The notes under the pieces were generated by a model that was given only the letters and a program-made list of their open reading frames with translations, had not been told where the DNA came from and searched no databases. The position numbers were made by a program, and so were the translations under genes. A stretch of 64,000 bases of DNA, from positions 1 to 64,000 of the forward strand of contig NZ_PDZB01000012.1 in assembly GCF_002743335.1 (NCBI RefSeq). The letters run 5' to 3'. Shown piece after piece: positions 34,303 through 43,074 of this stretch (positions are counted from its first letter, which is position 1; every line of letters begins with the position of its first letter). The DNA is from Sporosarcina sp. P32b. Its GTDB lineage: Bacteria > Bacillota > Bacilli > Bacillales_A > Planococcaceae.

Positions 34303-35382
34303 CTACACATTCTTCGTGGCGGCTTCACTAATTTCTTTTCGCATTTCATAAATATTTTGCACAATCACTTTACCGACTGCATAGGCAGGCACAGCTACTA
34401 AAATCCCTAGGAATCCTGCAAGACTTCCCGCCACTAATAATACCGTAATAATCGTTAGTGGATGAATATCGAGTGATTTCCCCATAACGTTCGGCGTAAT
34501 TAGATTACTGTCGATTTGCTGCGCGACTAGCGTAACGACTCCGACCCAAATAACTAATTTAGGTTCCTGTAAATACGCAATAACTAAAGCAGGAGCGACC
34601 GCAATCCATGGCCCGATAAACGGAATGATATTCATGAACAAAGCAAGAATTGCCAGTAGCAACGCGTACTCAAGTCCTATGATGGAGTAACCAATCAATA
34701 TAATCACTGCCAAAATAGCACTGATGAGTAATTGTCCTTGAATATAAGAACGTAAAACTTGATCAATATCTTCCAACGTCTTCTTTACCCATATACGTCG
34801 CTTACCGGAGAATACATTGTAAATTCTCGGAGCAAGTTTTTCATGATCCTTCAACATAAATAGGAAGAAGAATGGTACAAGTAACAATAACGCTACGGCT
34901 TGTACGAATGACTGCACAAATTGTACGAACCATTTGCCAAATGTTACTGCGAACGTTTGAATGGATTCGACTGCTGAATTCAAGGATTCCTGCAATCCTT
35001 CCGGTAAATTATCTTTTTGATTAATCGCTTTATCTTTTAGCTGCTCTAGCTGATGGGTGAGAGCTGGCCCATTATCTACCAAATTATTCACTTGTTTTGT
35101 CACCATCGGTCCAATGATTGCGACTAAAATCCAAATAACAGCTACGAGTATGAGCATAATCGTTATAATACTTCCCCATCTTGGCATCTTTTTCTTTTCC
35201 AAGTATTGCTGGATCGGTACTGTTATGTAATAAAGCAGTCCACCGAAGATTAATGGCATGATTATCGTTTGTAAAATGACACCAACTGGTCTGAAGATAT
35301 AATTTACTTCTAAAAAGAATTTCGTGATTAACAATGCCAGCAATATACCGACACCTACCTGAAACCACACCTTTTTCGTCAA
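34303..35382 (-). CDS. AI-2E family transporter
   Basis: This 359-residue membrane protein has about seven membrane segments and the family motif region P-F-I-G-P-W-I-A-x-x-P-A near residue 255. AI-2E proteins are variously Na+/H+ antiporters or exporters; the name is historical and does not show autoinducer export. It starts at TTG 35382 with AAGTGAG upstream. It is monocistronic. Confidence 0.88.
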   Translation of the reverse strand: MTKKVWFQVGVGILLALLITKFFLEVNYIFRPVGVILQTIIMPLIFGGLLYYITVPIQQYLEKKKMPRWGSIITIMLILVAVIWILVAIIGPMVTKQVNNLVDNGPALTHQLEQLKDKAINQKDNLPEGLQESLNSAVESIQTFAVTFGKWFVQFVQSFVQAVALLLLVPFFFLFMLKDHEKLAPRIYNVFSGKRRIWVKKTLEDIDQVLRSYIQGQLLISAILAVIILIGYSIIGLEYALLLAILALFMNIIPFIGPWIAVAPALVIAYLQEPKLVIWVGVVTLVAQQIDSNLITPNVMGKSLDIHPLTIITVLLVAGSLAGFLGILVAVPAYAVGKVIVQNIYEMRKEISEAATKNV

Positions 35383-35637
35383 ATGCTCACTTCCCTTCTA
35401 TTTTAATTTATATAGTTAGCTTTATTATACTAGGTTGGATCACTTGTGTCGAAAATTCTTTCGGTCTTTTGCTATACAATACCTCTTTATTTTCACACTG
35501 TATTGCAACAATAATTGTCTAACTATGCGAAAAAGTCTTAATTCCCCTTGTCCTAGCCGAAATTACTCGGTAAAATGGTTCTGTCTTGATATATTACAAT
35601 TCTTCAAGAAATAAAACGTAGAAAGGAAGGGATCTTA

Positions 35638-37287
35638 ATGTTACAACAGACTTGGAATCGTCTTTGGTCGTTACATGATCAAGTTAAAGATGTCTTCCGC
35701 TTTTTCACTGCACCCGACTCTTCCGAAATGGTAAAAGGTGGACAAGGTGGAAAAAAGATCGGCGTGAATCACGAAGGTGGAGGCAGAGACTTTCGCAGTT
35801 ATTCAGCTACACAGCTCATTGGACTAGTACTTGGTCCTTTACTCTTTTCCCTTATTTTACTGTTCTTCAAACCTGCTGATTTATCTGCAGCCGGTATCGC
35901 TATTTTAGCTAGTACCGTATGGATTGCGGTTTGGTGGATTACGGAAGCTATACCAATTCCAGTTGCTTCCTTACTACCACTCGTTCTGTTCCCTATGACA
36001 GGCGGCCTAGAAATGAAAGACACGGCATCTTCTTATGGAGATGAAACGATTTTCTTATTTATGGGTGGATTTATGATCGCACTCGCACTCGAAAAATGGA
36101 ATTTACATCGACGAATTGCACTAACAATTATTTCTGCCATCGGTACAAATATGGACAAAATTGTTCTTGGATTTATGGTAGCTACCGGATTTCTGTCTAT
36201 GTGGATTTCTAATACCGCAACCGCGATGATGATGGTACCGATCGGTCTGGCGATCATTACACAAGTATCGGTTGCCTTGAAAGACGATACTTCTATCGAT
36301 ACGTCTAAAGAAAACTTTGGTTTCGGCAAAGCGTTGATGCTCGGTATTGCCTACTCCGCTTCATTAGGCGGGGTTGCAACATTGATTGGTACTCCTCCGA
36401 ATACACTGCTTGCAGGAGCTGTCAATAAAATCTATGGCATCGAGTTGTCATTTGGCAAATGGATGTTATTCGGTGTACCTTTCGCGTGGGTATTCATCTT
36501 ACTAACTTGGTGGTATTTAGTGAAAATTATCTATAAATCCCCAGTCAAAACATTACCCGGTGGACGTGAAGTCATCGATAACGAAAAGAAACTGCTTGGA
36601 CGTCCTTCTATTGAAGAGATTATGGTCTTCATCATCTTTGCATTAGCTGCTTTCTCATGGATTACGCGCTCGTTCTTCCTATCGAAATTTATTGACGGCT
36701 TAAGTGACGGTGTCATTGCGATTGTGTTTGCGATGATTTTGTTCATCATTCCGTCTGTCAATAAAAAAGGTGATCACTTGCTAGATTGGAATACGGCAGT
36801 TAAATTACCTTGGGGTATCTTACTTCTATTTGGTGGTGGACTGGCCATCGCAGCTGGCTTTGTCAGCAGCGGTCTGTCTGAATGGATCGGAGCTCAGCTA
36901 ATTGGATTGAAAGGTGTGCCGCTCATTGTCATTATTTTAATCGTGGCAACACTGGTCATCTTCTTAACGGAAATCACATCGAATACCGCAACAGCTTCCA
37001 TGATGTATCCAATCATGGCTTCATTGGCACTTGCACTCGGTTTCCATCCATACGCATTGATGATTGCAGCAGGTGTAGCAGCATCTTGTGCGTTCATGCT
37101 ACCCGTTGCCACCCCGCCGAATGCGGTCGTTTTCGGATCAGGTTATCTGCGGATTCCTGATATGGCAAAAGCCGGCTTCGCACTGAATATAGTCGGAGTC
37201 GTGCTAGTAACACTTTGTATTTACTTCTTGCTTCCATTACTATGGGGCATCGATTTACAAACCATTCCAGAAGTATTTAAAGACTAA
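35638..37287 (+). CDS. SLC13/DASS-family sodium:carboxylate symporter
   Basis: This 549-residue protein has about twelve membrane segments. It has both Na+/carboxylate signature pairs: S-N-T-A-T-A-M-M-M near 190 and S-N-T-A-T-A-S-M-M-Y-P near 450. It also has I-G-T-P-P-N and A-T-P-P-N-A-V-V-F. It should import succinate, malate or related di/tricarboxylates with Na+. A hydrophilic N-terminal extension of about 55 residues with a Gly-rich stretch precedes the first membrane segment. The ATG follows AAAGGAAGGG. A terminator follows. Confidence 0.92.
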   Translation: MLQQTWNRLWSLHDQVKDVFRFFTAPDSSEMVKGGQGGKKIGVNHEGGGRDFRSYSATQLIGLVLGPLLFSLILLFFKPADLSAAGIAILASTVWIAVWWITEAIPIPVASLLPLVLFPMTGGLEMKDTASSYGDETIFLFMGGFMIALALEKWNLHRRIALTIISAIGTNMDKIVLGFMVATGFLSMWISNTATAMMMVPIGLAIITQVSVALKDDTSIDTSKENFGFGKALMLGIAYSASLGGVATLIGTPPNTLLAGAVNKIYGIELSFGKWMLFGVPFAWVFILLTWWYLVKIIYKSPVKTLPGGREVIDNEKKLLGRPSIEEIMVFIIFALAAFSWITRSFFLSKFIDGLSDGVIAIVFAMILFIIPSVNKKGDHLLDWNTAVKLPWGILLLFGGGLAIAAGFVSSGLSEWIGAQLIGLKGVPLIVIILIVATLVIFLTEITSNTATASMMYPIMASLALALGFHPYALMIAAGVAASCAFMLPVATPPNAVVFGSGYLRIPDMAKAGFALNIVGVVLVTLCIYFLLPLLWGIDLQTIPEVFKD

Positions 37288-37288
37288 A

Positions 37289-37330
37289 ACAAACCAGATG
37301 CCAGGATTTATTCCGAGCATCTGGTTTTTC
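37289..37330. terminator. bidirectional terminator
   Basis: ACCAGATGC pairs with GCATCTGGT, followed by TTTTT. It lies between the convergent DASS and MFS genes. Confidence 0.85.
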
Positions 37331-37335
37331 ATTTA

Positions 37336-38532
37336 CTATGCTTTACTCAACACTCTGCGTCGTAATCGGATTAGCAGTACGTAGACTACGGGCACCACCG
37401 CTGAAAAAATAGCGAGACCTGTCCAACCAGAATACTGCCAAATGGGTGTTACAAGGGTACTTCCTGCCGCCATCCCAATATAATAAGAAACGAGGTACAA
37501 GCTGGATGCACTTCCTTTATGATGCGTTGCTTCTTTACTTACAGAAGCCGCAGTTAAAGAATGGGCAGAGAAAAAGCCGAGACAGATCACACAATAACCG
37601 ATAATAATTAGTGGTAATGTAGTTGGAATAGTTAGAAGGCAACCGATTGCCAGTAGAATAACACCAACAAAACGGACAGGATTCATACCTACTTTACTGG
37701 CAATGGAGCCAGCCAGCGGTGCTCCAATAATGCCAAATGCATAAGCGAAGTAGATGTAAGATACCTCATCAAGCGTCATCGAAAATGGTGAAGCCGTCAA
37801 ATGGAAAGGCAGAAACGTCCACATACCGGTAAAGCTCAGTTGCAGTACAATACCAAGTCCAAAGACAATTAGCAAAGCTGGATTCTTTAAATGAATACCG
37901 AAACCTTCCATGTCTTTCTTCATTGACTCTACACTCGGCACGAAGTGAATGGATTTCGGCAAAAAGAAGAGTAAGAAAATGAATACCGCCACGCCTATGA
38001 TCGTTAGGAGTTGAAGTGACAGTTCCCATGACCAGCGTTCTGCCAAATAACCTGTTACAAAACGACCAAGCATTCCACCTGTGCCATTGAATGAAATATA
38101 CAGAGCAGTTGCCACGCTCACTACCCGCTCATTGATTTCTTCATTAATATAAGCGAGTGCGGCAGCCAATACACCGGCCATCGCAAAACCCTGTATAAAA
38201 CGGAGTACAAGGATAATAGTAAAAGAACTCGTCAAAAACATAGGAATAAATAATAATGCCGTGACTAATACAGAGATTTTCACAAAAACGGATCTGCCCA
38301 GTCGGTCAGAGTAAAACCCGAGAATCACCAATCCGAAAATCAGACCTATTGTATTGACGGACATAGCTAAACTGGCAGTGGATACTGAGACATTAAATTG
38401 CTTTGTTAAAATAGGTAGCAAAGGCTGTATAGCATACATTGCGGCAAAGATTAGCACTGATGCAATGCCTAGCCCAATGACAATGCGCCAGAATCGAAGC
38501 TCGCGAATTGTTGATTTTGCTTGTAACTTCAT
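37336..38532 (-). CDS. MFS transporter (YnfM-like)
   Basis: This 398-residue major facilitator has twelve membrane segments, with G-F-Y-S-D-R-L-G-R in the loop between segments 2 and 3. N-terminal A-M-Y-A-I-Q-P-L-L-P resembles the YnfM/arabinose-efflux group. The substrate is not known. It is monocistronic, convergent with the DASS symporter. Confidence 0.88.
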   Translation of the reverse strand: MKLQAKSTIRELRFWRIVIGLGIASVLIFAAMYAIQPLLPILTKQFNVSVSTASLAMSVNTIGLIFGLVILGFYSDRLGRSVFVKISVLVTALLFIPMFLTSSFTIILVLRFIQGFAMAGVLAAALAYINEEINERVVSVATALYISFNGTGGMLGRFVTGYLAERWSWELSLQLLTIIGVAVFIFLLFFLPKSIHFVPSVESMKKDMEGFGIHLKNPALLIVFGLGIVLQLSFTGMWTFLPFHLTASPFSMTLDEVSYIYFAYAFGIIGAPLAGSIASKVGMNPVRFVGVILLAIGCLLTIPTTLPLIIIGYCVICLGFFSAHSLTAASVSKEATHHKGSASSLYLVSYYIGMAAGSTLVTPIWQYSGWTGLAIFSAVVPVVYVLLIRLRRRVLSKA

Positions 38533-38677
38533 GATGACACTTCCAGTCCCTAAAATGTGAATAATGAAATTATATCACTACACTAAAAGTTTAACAGGAA
38601 ATAGTAAAGTACTTATTAAAATTCTCTGTATATTATTTGTTTGAAAAGCCATCCTACCATTTGGAGGTGTTAGACAA

Positions 38678-38800
38678 ATGAACAAAATGGCGATGACAGC
38701 TGTCGGACTTGGTGCACTTTACCTCATGCGAAATAAGCAGTCACGGGAAAAACTTATGGAGCAAATTAGTAACCTTTCAGGAATGAACAGTAATCCGTAA
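38678..38800 (+). CDS. very small protein (DUF3918/YrzQ-like)
   Basis: This 40-residue gene has a clear GGAGGTG site eight bases before its ATG and its own terminator. The product has a short hydrophobic N-terminal half (M-T-A-V-G-L-G-A-L-Y-L-M-R) followed by a charged tail. It resembles the small YrzQ/DUF3918-type proteins of Bacillales, but the match is by eye only. Confidence 0.65.
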   Translation: MNKMAMTAVGLGALYLMRNKQSREKLMEQISNLSGMNSNP

Positions 38801-38823
38801 TGCCAATCATTTGCATACACCCG

Positions 38824-38859
38824 AAAAAAACCGGAACCTCTAGAAGGTTTCCGGTTTTT
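38824..38859 (+). terminator. intrinsic terminator
   Basis: AAAAACCGGAA pairs with TTCCGGTTTTT around a short inner stem. It lies directly after the 40-residue gene. Confidence 0.88.
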
Positions 38860-38895
38860 CATTCCCTTAGTAATCTTTCCGACATTAATTCAGAT

Positions 38896-38920
38896 GTTTT
38901 CTCTTTTTGAAAGTGGGTAT
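38896..38920 (+). promoter_or_regulatory. sigma-B-type promoter of csbD
   Basis: GTTTTC, 13 bases, then GGGTAT closely matches the sigma-B consensus GTTTAA-N(12-14)-GGGTAT. It lies 34 bases upstream of the csbD ATG, and csbD of B. subtilis is a sigma-B gene. Confidence 0.75.
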
Positions 38921-38953
38921 TTATATACTAACAAACGAAATGGAGGAGATAAT

Positions 38954-39163
38954 ATGAGTAACAAAGATCACGGTACAGAAGATAAATTAAAAGGAATTGG
39001 CAACAAAGTTAAAGGTAGCGTAAAAGATACCGTAGGCGATTTAACTGACAACACTAAAATGCAAGCTGAAGGTAAATGGGACAAAGCAAAAGGCGCTGCA
39101 CAAGAAAAGATCGGTGAAGCGAAAGAACACTTCAGCGACGACGAAGCACACCCAGGAAAATAA
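38954..39163 (+). CDS. csbD: CsbD-family stress protein
   Basis: This 69-residue hydrophilic protein has the CsbD pattern: K-L-K-G-I-G-N-K-V-K-G, then A-E-G-K-W-D-K-A-K-G-A-A-Q-E-K-I-G. CsbD proteins accumulate in general stress; their molecular role is not known. The ATG at 38954 follows TGGAGGAG, and a sigma-B-type promoter lies at 38896-38920. The terminator at 39219 is shared with a convergent stress gene. Confidence 0.9.
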   Translation: MSNKDHGTEDKLKGIGNKVKGSVKDTVGDLTDNTKMQAEGKWDKAKGAAQEKIGEAKEHFSDDEAHPGK

Positions 39164-39218
39164 TATGTGGGATAACCCAGTCTGTTGCTCAATCAGCAGG
39201 CTGGTTTTATATAGGCAT

Positions 39219-39263
39219 ATAAAAAGAAGGATCTTCCATTACGATGGGAGATCCTTCTTTTTC
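39219..39263. terminator. bidirectional terminator
   Basis: AAAAAGAAGGATCT pairs with AGATCCTTCTTTTT. It separates the convergent csbD and general stress protein genes. Confidence 0.9.
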
Positions 39264-39732
39264 ATAACTGGTCTGTACCTATTCGCGGACTATTTGGAAT
39301 AGGGTTGCCTTCTTCATTCGAATTGCTATCCAGATTTTCTCCGCTGTTTGTTTGCTGTTGAGCACTATCATGTGGATCTATGGACCGCGCTCGTTCTTCA
39401 TCTGTCAGTTGATCGACAAACAACGCGATCCCGCCTTCTTTTAAATCATTATAAAATGTCTTGGATTCCTGTTTTGTAAAACCCATTTTAATAAAGATCG
39501 TCAGCATTTCATCTTTACTATTGAACAAACGACGCGTATGATCCCAAAACGATCCTTCCTGAATACCAATTAACTCAATTTCAGAATCACTTTCCAATAC
39601 TTTTAGATCATCCCGCACATTAGAGACCGCACACATATGATGTTTCTTAAAACCTTTCGCTTCCAGTTCAGTTATTTTATAAAGGACATTGTCCACTGAA
39701 TGAAATGTGCCCTCGTATTGTTTATTAGCCAT
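39262..39732 (-). CDS. general stress protein 17M-like (YflT domain)
   Basis: This 156-residue protein has the YflT/heat-induced stress domain in its first 110 residues (repeated beta-alpha units, with A-V-S-N-V-R-D-D and D-L-K-E-G-G-I-A-L-F-V-D). A disordered Asn/Ser/Pro-rich tail follows. Related proteins are induced through sigma-B, and a matching promoter lies at 39770-39795. Function is unknown. It is convergent with csbD. Confidence 0.82.
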   Translation of the reverse strand: MANKQYEGTFHSVDNVLYKITELEAKGFKKHHMCAVSNVRDDLKVLESDSEIELIGIQEGSFWDHTRRLFNSKDEMLTIFIKMGFTKQESKTFYNDLKEGGIALFVDQLTDEERARSIDPHDSAQQQTNSGENLDSNSNEEGNPIPNSPRIGTDQL

Positions 39733-39769
39733 TATCGCACCTCCCTTTCACGAACACTATGCTATACTT

Positions 39770-39795
39770 CTACCCACTGAAGAACGACTTCACAC
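39770..39795 (-). promoter_or_regulatory. possible sigma-B promoter of the general stress gene
   Basis: On the minus strand GTGTGA, 14 bases and GGGTAG resemble GTTTAA-N(12-14)-GGGTAT, with two mismatches in the -35 and one in the -10. The position, about 40 bases upstream of the start codon, fits. Confidence 0.5.
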
Positions 39796-39889
39796 ATGAT
39801 TCTAAATACTTTGCCCGTATCTTCCCATGCATAGTTCTTCATTTCTTGTACAAGCTATTTGTATCACAGTGAAAAGGAGTGGTTGATTA

Positions 39890-40195
39890 GTGGATATAAA
39901 AAAGAAGCTGGAATCTGAAGCTTCAAACATGGGCGGAGAAAAAAAAGAGCAGATTTTGCAGAACTTCAATCATTTTAAAGGGTATCTTGCCGAAAAGGTG
40001 GAAAAGGGTGAAAATCTTGGATTGAGTAATGAACAATTGGCGAAGACAACTGAATTTATTTCCAATTACTTATCACGCCATGAGGAACCGAGAAACCGTG
40101 AGCAATACTTATTACAGGAATTGTGGGATTCCGGCTCTAAAGAGGAGCAACATTCTTTGGCACATATGCTTCTGAAAATGGTTCGCCAAGCATAA
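39890..40195 (+). CDS. DUF3243 family protein (YmfJ-like)
   Basis: This 101-residue helical protein matches the DUF3243 family: I-L-x-N-F-N-H-F-K-G-Y-L, L-G-L-S-N-E-Q-L-A and Q-Y-L-L-Q-E-L-W. Related proteins include YmfJ of B. subtilis, of unknown function. It starts at GTG 39890 after AAAAGGAG. The next small gene follows in 16 bases. Confidence 0.82.
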   Translation: MDIKKKLESEASNMGGEKKEQILQNFNHFKGYLAEKVEKGENLGLSNEQLAKTTEFISNYLSRHEEPRNREQYLLQELWDSGSKEEQHSLAHMLLKMVRQA

Positions 40196-40211
40196 TAGGA
40201 GGCGATAAGAC

Positions 40212-40451
40212 GTGGCATCAACAGAAAACCCAAGCCCAAAATATCATCCGAATACGTATCGTTTGATTCAGACACATCCTGAAAATCTACAGACCAATAC
40301 AGTTAGTTTGTTCGATTTGCATGAAGATATGCAAACAGTCGACTCCATTTCTTTACCTGATCAGCGAAAAGATCTTATGAAAGAAAAAATCAACCACTCC
40401 CCTCGTTTTAGTGGCGGTAGCTCGTCTAACGACTATGGTGCACCCCACTGA
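40212..40451 (+). CDS. small hydrophilic protein, unknown function
   Basis: This 79-residue protein starts with GTG after GGAGGCG, 16 bases downstream of the DUF3243 gene. It is hydrophilic, with T-Y-R-L-I-Q-T-H-P and a Ser/Gly-rich C-terminus, and has no membrane segment. I do not recognise it. A strong terminator follows. Confidence 0.6.
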   Translation: MASTENPSPKYHPNTYRLIQTHPENLQTNTVSLFDLHEDMQTVDSISLPDQRKDLMKEKINHSPRFSGGSSSNDYGAPH

Positions 40452-40460
40452 TTTACCGAT

Positions 40461-40500
40461 AAAAGCTGTACAGTGAAAACTTCACTGTACAGCTTTTCCC
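40461..40500 (+). terminator. intrinsic terminator
   Basis: AAAAGCTGTACAGTGA pairs perfectly with TCACTGTACAGCTTTT. It closes the two-gene unit with DUF3243. Confidence 0.88.
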
Positions 40501-40612
40501 CGTTTATTTGCAGTGCTTGTCGATATTTCCCGGGAAATGCAGAAACTATTATGCAGTCCGAATATTCATTTCCATGATATACTATGATCCGACGGAAATG
40601 GAGGTTATGCGG

Positions 40613-41518
40613 ATGAAACCCTGGATGTATCCGCTGCTCGTTGTATTTGGAGCTGCAAGTTACGGAATTTTATCAACAATTATTAAATTAGCTATTCAAG
40701 ATGGCTTCACCGCTTCAGAGGCAGTGACGAGCCAATATTATACAGGTTTTCTATTAGCACTTATTATTTTTATCTTAGTTAAACGTGGCGTCCCGACACT
40801 TCGTGGAAGTTTTCCAGTCTTAATTGCAGGATTACTCACAGCGATTACTGGAACGGTGTATGGAAAAGCAGTTGAATACATGCCCGCTTCATTGGCGGTC
40901 GTATTACTCTTTCAATTTACATGGATCGGAATGCTGTATGAATGTATAGGAGCGAAGCGTCTACCCAAACAATCTGAAGTGGTGTCGCTTGTCTTTCTAT
41001 TCGGCGGAACAATTTTAGCTGCTGGATTGATTGACGTCGATGTAAGCGGGATTCCATGGCAAGGTTGGGCGTGGGGACTTGCTGCCGCCTTTAGTTTCGC
41101 GGCATTCGTTACAGCGAATCAGAAGCCAGTGCCTGGGATGGATGTAGTGACACGGTTGTTCTTAATGTCATTTTACGCAGCCATTGTTATTACATTTTTC
41201 CAGTCTCCAGAAATTTTATGGAACGGTATGTTGGGTGATGGTTTATGGATTTATGGTGCCATTTTAGGTGTGTTCGGCATCGTTCTGCCCATTTTCTTGT
41301 TTTCAATCGGAGTGCCGAAAGTCGGTGCGGGTATGTCTTCTATTTTAAGTGCTGTTGAGTTGCCTGTGGCGATTATCGCTTCGATGCTGTTGCTTGGCGA
41401 AAGGTTAACTTTATTGCAGTTTCTCGGCATTTTCCTAGTGTTATTCGGGATGACTTGGCCTGCCATGTTGCAACGTTTTGCGATAAAGAGGAGATTACGG
41501 TTAAGACAAGCGGAGTAA
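40613..41518 (+). CDS. EamA-family (DMT) transporter
   Basis: This 301-residue protein has ten membrane segments and two EamA repeats (S-Y-G-I-L-S-T at the start; S-A-V-E-L-P-V-A-I near 250). I start at the ATG 40613, eight bases after GGAGG; an in-frame ATG at 40607 lies too close to it. The substrate is unknown. It is monocistronic. Confidence 0.87.
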   Translation: MKPWMYPLLVVFGAASYGILSTIIKLAIQDGFTASEAVTSQYYTGFLLALIIFILVKRGVPTLRGSFPVLIAGLLTAITGTVYGKAVEYMPASLAVVLLFQFTWIGMLYECIGAKRLPKQSEVVSLVFLFGGTILAAGLIDVDVSGIPWQGWAWGLAAAFSFAAFVTANQKPVPGMDVVTRLFLMSFYAAIVITFFQSPEILWNGMLGDGLWIYGAILGVFGIVLPIFLFSIGVPKVGAGMSSILSAVELPVAIIASMLLLGERLTLLQFLGIFLVLFGMTWPAMLQRFAIKRRLRLRQAE

Positions 41519-41533
41519 ACAGAAAAATGAATA

Positions 41534-41578
41534 AAACAAACGAGACTTCACTGGATTAGTGAAGTCTCGTTTGTTTTG
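41534..41578. terminator. bidirectional terminator
   Basis: AACAAACGAGACTTCAC pairs with GTGAAGTCTCGTTTGTT. It lies between the convergent DMT and carboxylesterase genes. Confidence 0.9.
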
Positions 41579-41594
41579 TATACCGACCAAATCA

Positions 41595-42230
41595 TTATAG
41601 CGAACGTATAAACGTCACCAAGTCTTGCTGATTCTCTGGCGTTACGCCATGTCCGTCAGCATATGTCTTAAACGTAACATTTGCTCCGAGCGATTCGAAA
41701 TACTCCTTGCTTTCCACTCCCGATTGGGATGGAATGACGTAATCATAGTCACCATGGGAAATGAATATATGTTGATTTTCCACAGACTGTATTGCGTATT
41801 CATTCTTGACGAAATCAGGTACGTACCCGCTAAGTGCCACTACGCCATGGGGTGAAGGTATCAACGTTACCCCCAATGCTTGTGCAAGTACAGCTCCCTG
41901 GCTGAAACCGATGACCGTCAAATGCTCGGGGTCTAGATCATACTCCTGGATGGCTTCGCGAATGAATGATTGGATGTAGACGAGTACTTTATCGAATACT
42001 TCACGAACCGGCTTTCCTTCTTCTTCAATTGTGAAAAATGCATAGCCTGGCTTATGAACGATGGGTCCTCTCAAACTGAAAATATGATGGGTATCTTTAA
42101 AGTCTTTGACTAGTTGTGGTAAATCTCCTTCATGACTCCCCATTCCATGAAGTAAAAATAGTGCAGATTGTTTCTCTGCTGCATTCGTTGGCTTTGTATG
42201 TGTAAAAGTAAATGGTGATTTCAAAGTCAT
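41595..42230 (-). CDS. phospholipase/carboxylesterase-family hydrolase
   Basis: This 211-residue alpha/beta hydrolase has L-L-H-G-M-G-S-H-E (oxyanion region), nucleophile Ser in G-F-S-Q-G-A, an Asp in H-G-D-Y-D-Y-V-I-P and the His in D-G-H-G-V. These form the triad of the phospholipase/carboxylesterase family. It should cleave short acyl esters; the natural substrate is unknown. It is cytoplasmic, without a signal peptide. Confidence 0.88.
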   Translation of the reverse strand: MTLKSPFTFTHTKPTNAAEKQSALFLLHGMGSHEGDLPQLVKDFKDTHHIFSLRGPIVHKPGYAFFTIEEEGKPVREVFDKVLVYIQSFIREAIQEYDLDPEHLTVIGFSQGAVLAQALGVTLIPSPHGVVALSGYVPDFVKNEYAIQSVENQHIFISHGDYDYVIPSQSGVESKEYFESLGANVTFKTYADGHGVTPENQQDLVTFIRSL

Positions 42231-42395
42231 TCTCCCCTTTTCTCTTCATTATGCCACTAGTTTACCATAGAAAAAAGCGCCTGCCACTTTATGCGACAGA
42301 CGTGTTAAACAGCTCGTTTCATTTCTGGGTTGGCTAATACTTCATCCTAGTTGATTATGCCATTTTTAATTTGATCACGCGTTTGGTAAACTCTT

Positions 42396-43073
42396 TTATT
42401 CCACTATATAACCATCCCGCATTGTAATTACCCGATCAACATACGGTAGCATCTCTTCGTCATGCGTCACCATCAATGTCGTCAACTTTAAGGTGCGTGT
42501 TAGTTCCTGCAGTAATTCCATCACACCTTTTGAGCGTTTCGTATCAAGACTGGCAGTAGGTTCATCGGCAAATAAGATCTTTGGACGATGGATGATTGCA
42601 CGTGCAATCGCCACACGTTGACGCTCGCCTCCTGATAAGGAAGAAGGATACGACTCTTTGCGGTGCTCCATTTCAACTAACTTCAACATCTCTTCTATTG
42701 CATTAGTCTGTTCCTTTTTGCTCATTTTTGTTTCTGATACATCAAGCATCAACTGCAGTTGCTCTTCTACCGTCAAAAATGGAACTAAGTGAGATGACTG
42801 AAAAACAAATCCGAAGTCTGTCGCCCGAATATGGCGAACCTCTTCCGGACTCATCTTCGTCATGTCTTTTCCATCAAACATAATTTCACCGGTGGATGCT
42901 TTTTGCAATCCTGCCGCGATAGTTAGAATCGTCGATTTACCAGATCCTGAAGGTCCGATCAGCGCGGTTATTTCTCCTTCTTTTAAAGATAAATTCACAC
43001 CTTTTAATATCTCTTCTTCAACTTCTCCATTAGAGAAGGTTTTCTTTACTTCATCTATAATAAAGGCAGACAT
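42396..43073 (-). CDS. MacB/LolD-type ABC transporter ATPase
   Basis: This 225-residue ABC ATPase has Walker A G-P-S-G-S-G-K-S-T, signature L-S-G-G-E-R-Q-R and Walker B I-L-F-A-D-E-P-T-A-S-L-D, the pattern of MacB/LolD ATPases that work with FtsX-like permeases. The ATG at 43071-43073 follows AAGGAGAG, which is inside the permease gene end; the stop and start are one base apart. It forms a two-gene exporter or mechanotransmission unit with the next gene. Confidence 0.9.
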   Translation of the reverse strand: MSAFIIDEVKKTFSNGEVEEEILKGVNLSLKEGEITALIGPSGSGKSTILTIAAGLQKASTGEIMFDGKDMTKMSPEEVRHIRATDFGFVFQSSHLVPFLTVEEQLQLMLDVSETKMSKKEQTNAIEEMLKLVEMEHRKESYPSSLSGGERQRVAIARAIIHRPKILFADEPTASLDTKRSKGVMELLQELTRTLKLTTLMVTHDEEMLPYVDRVITMRDGYIVE

Positions 43074-43074
43074 A

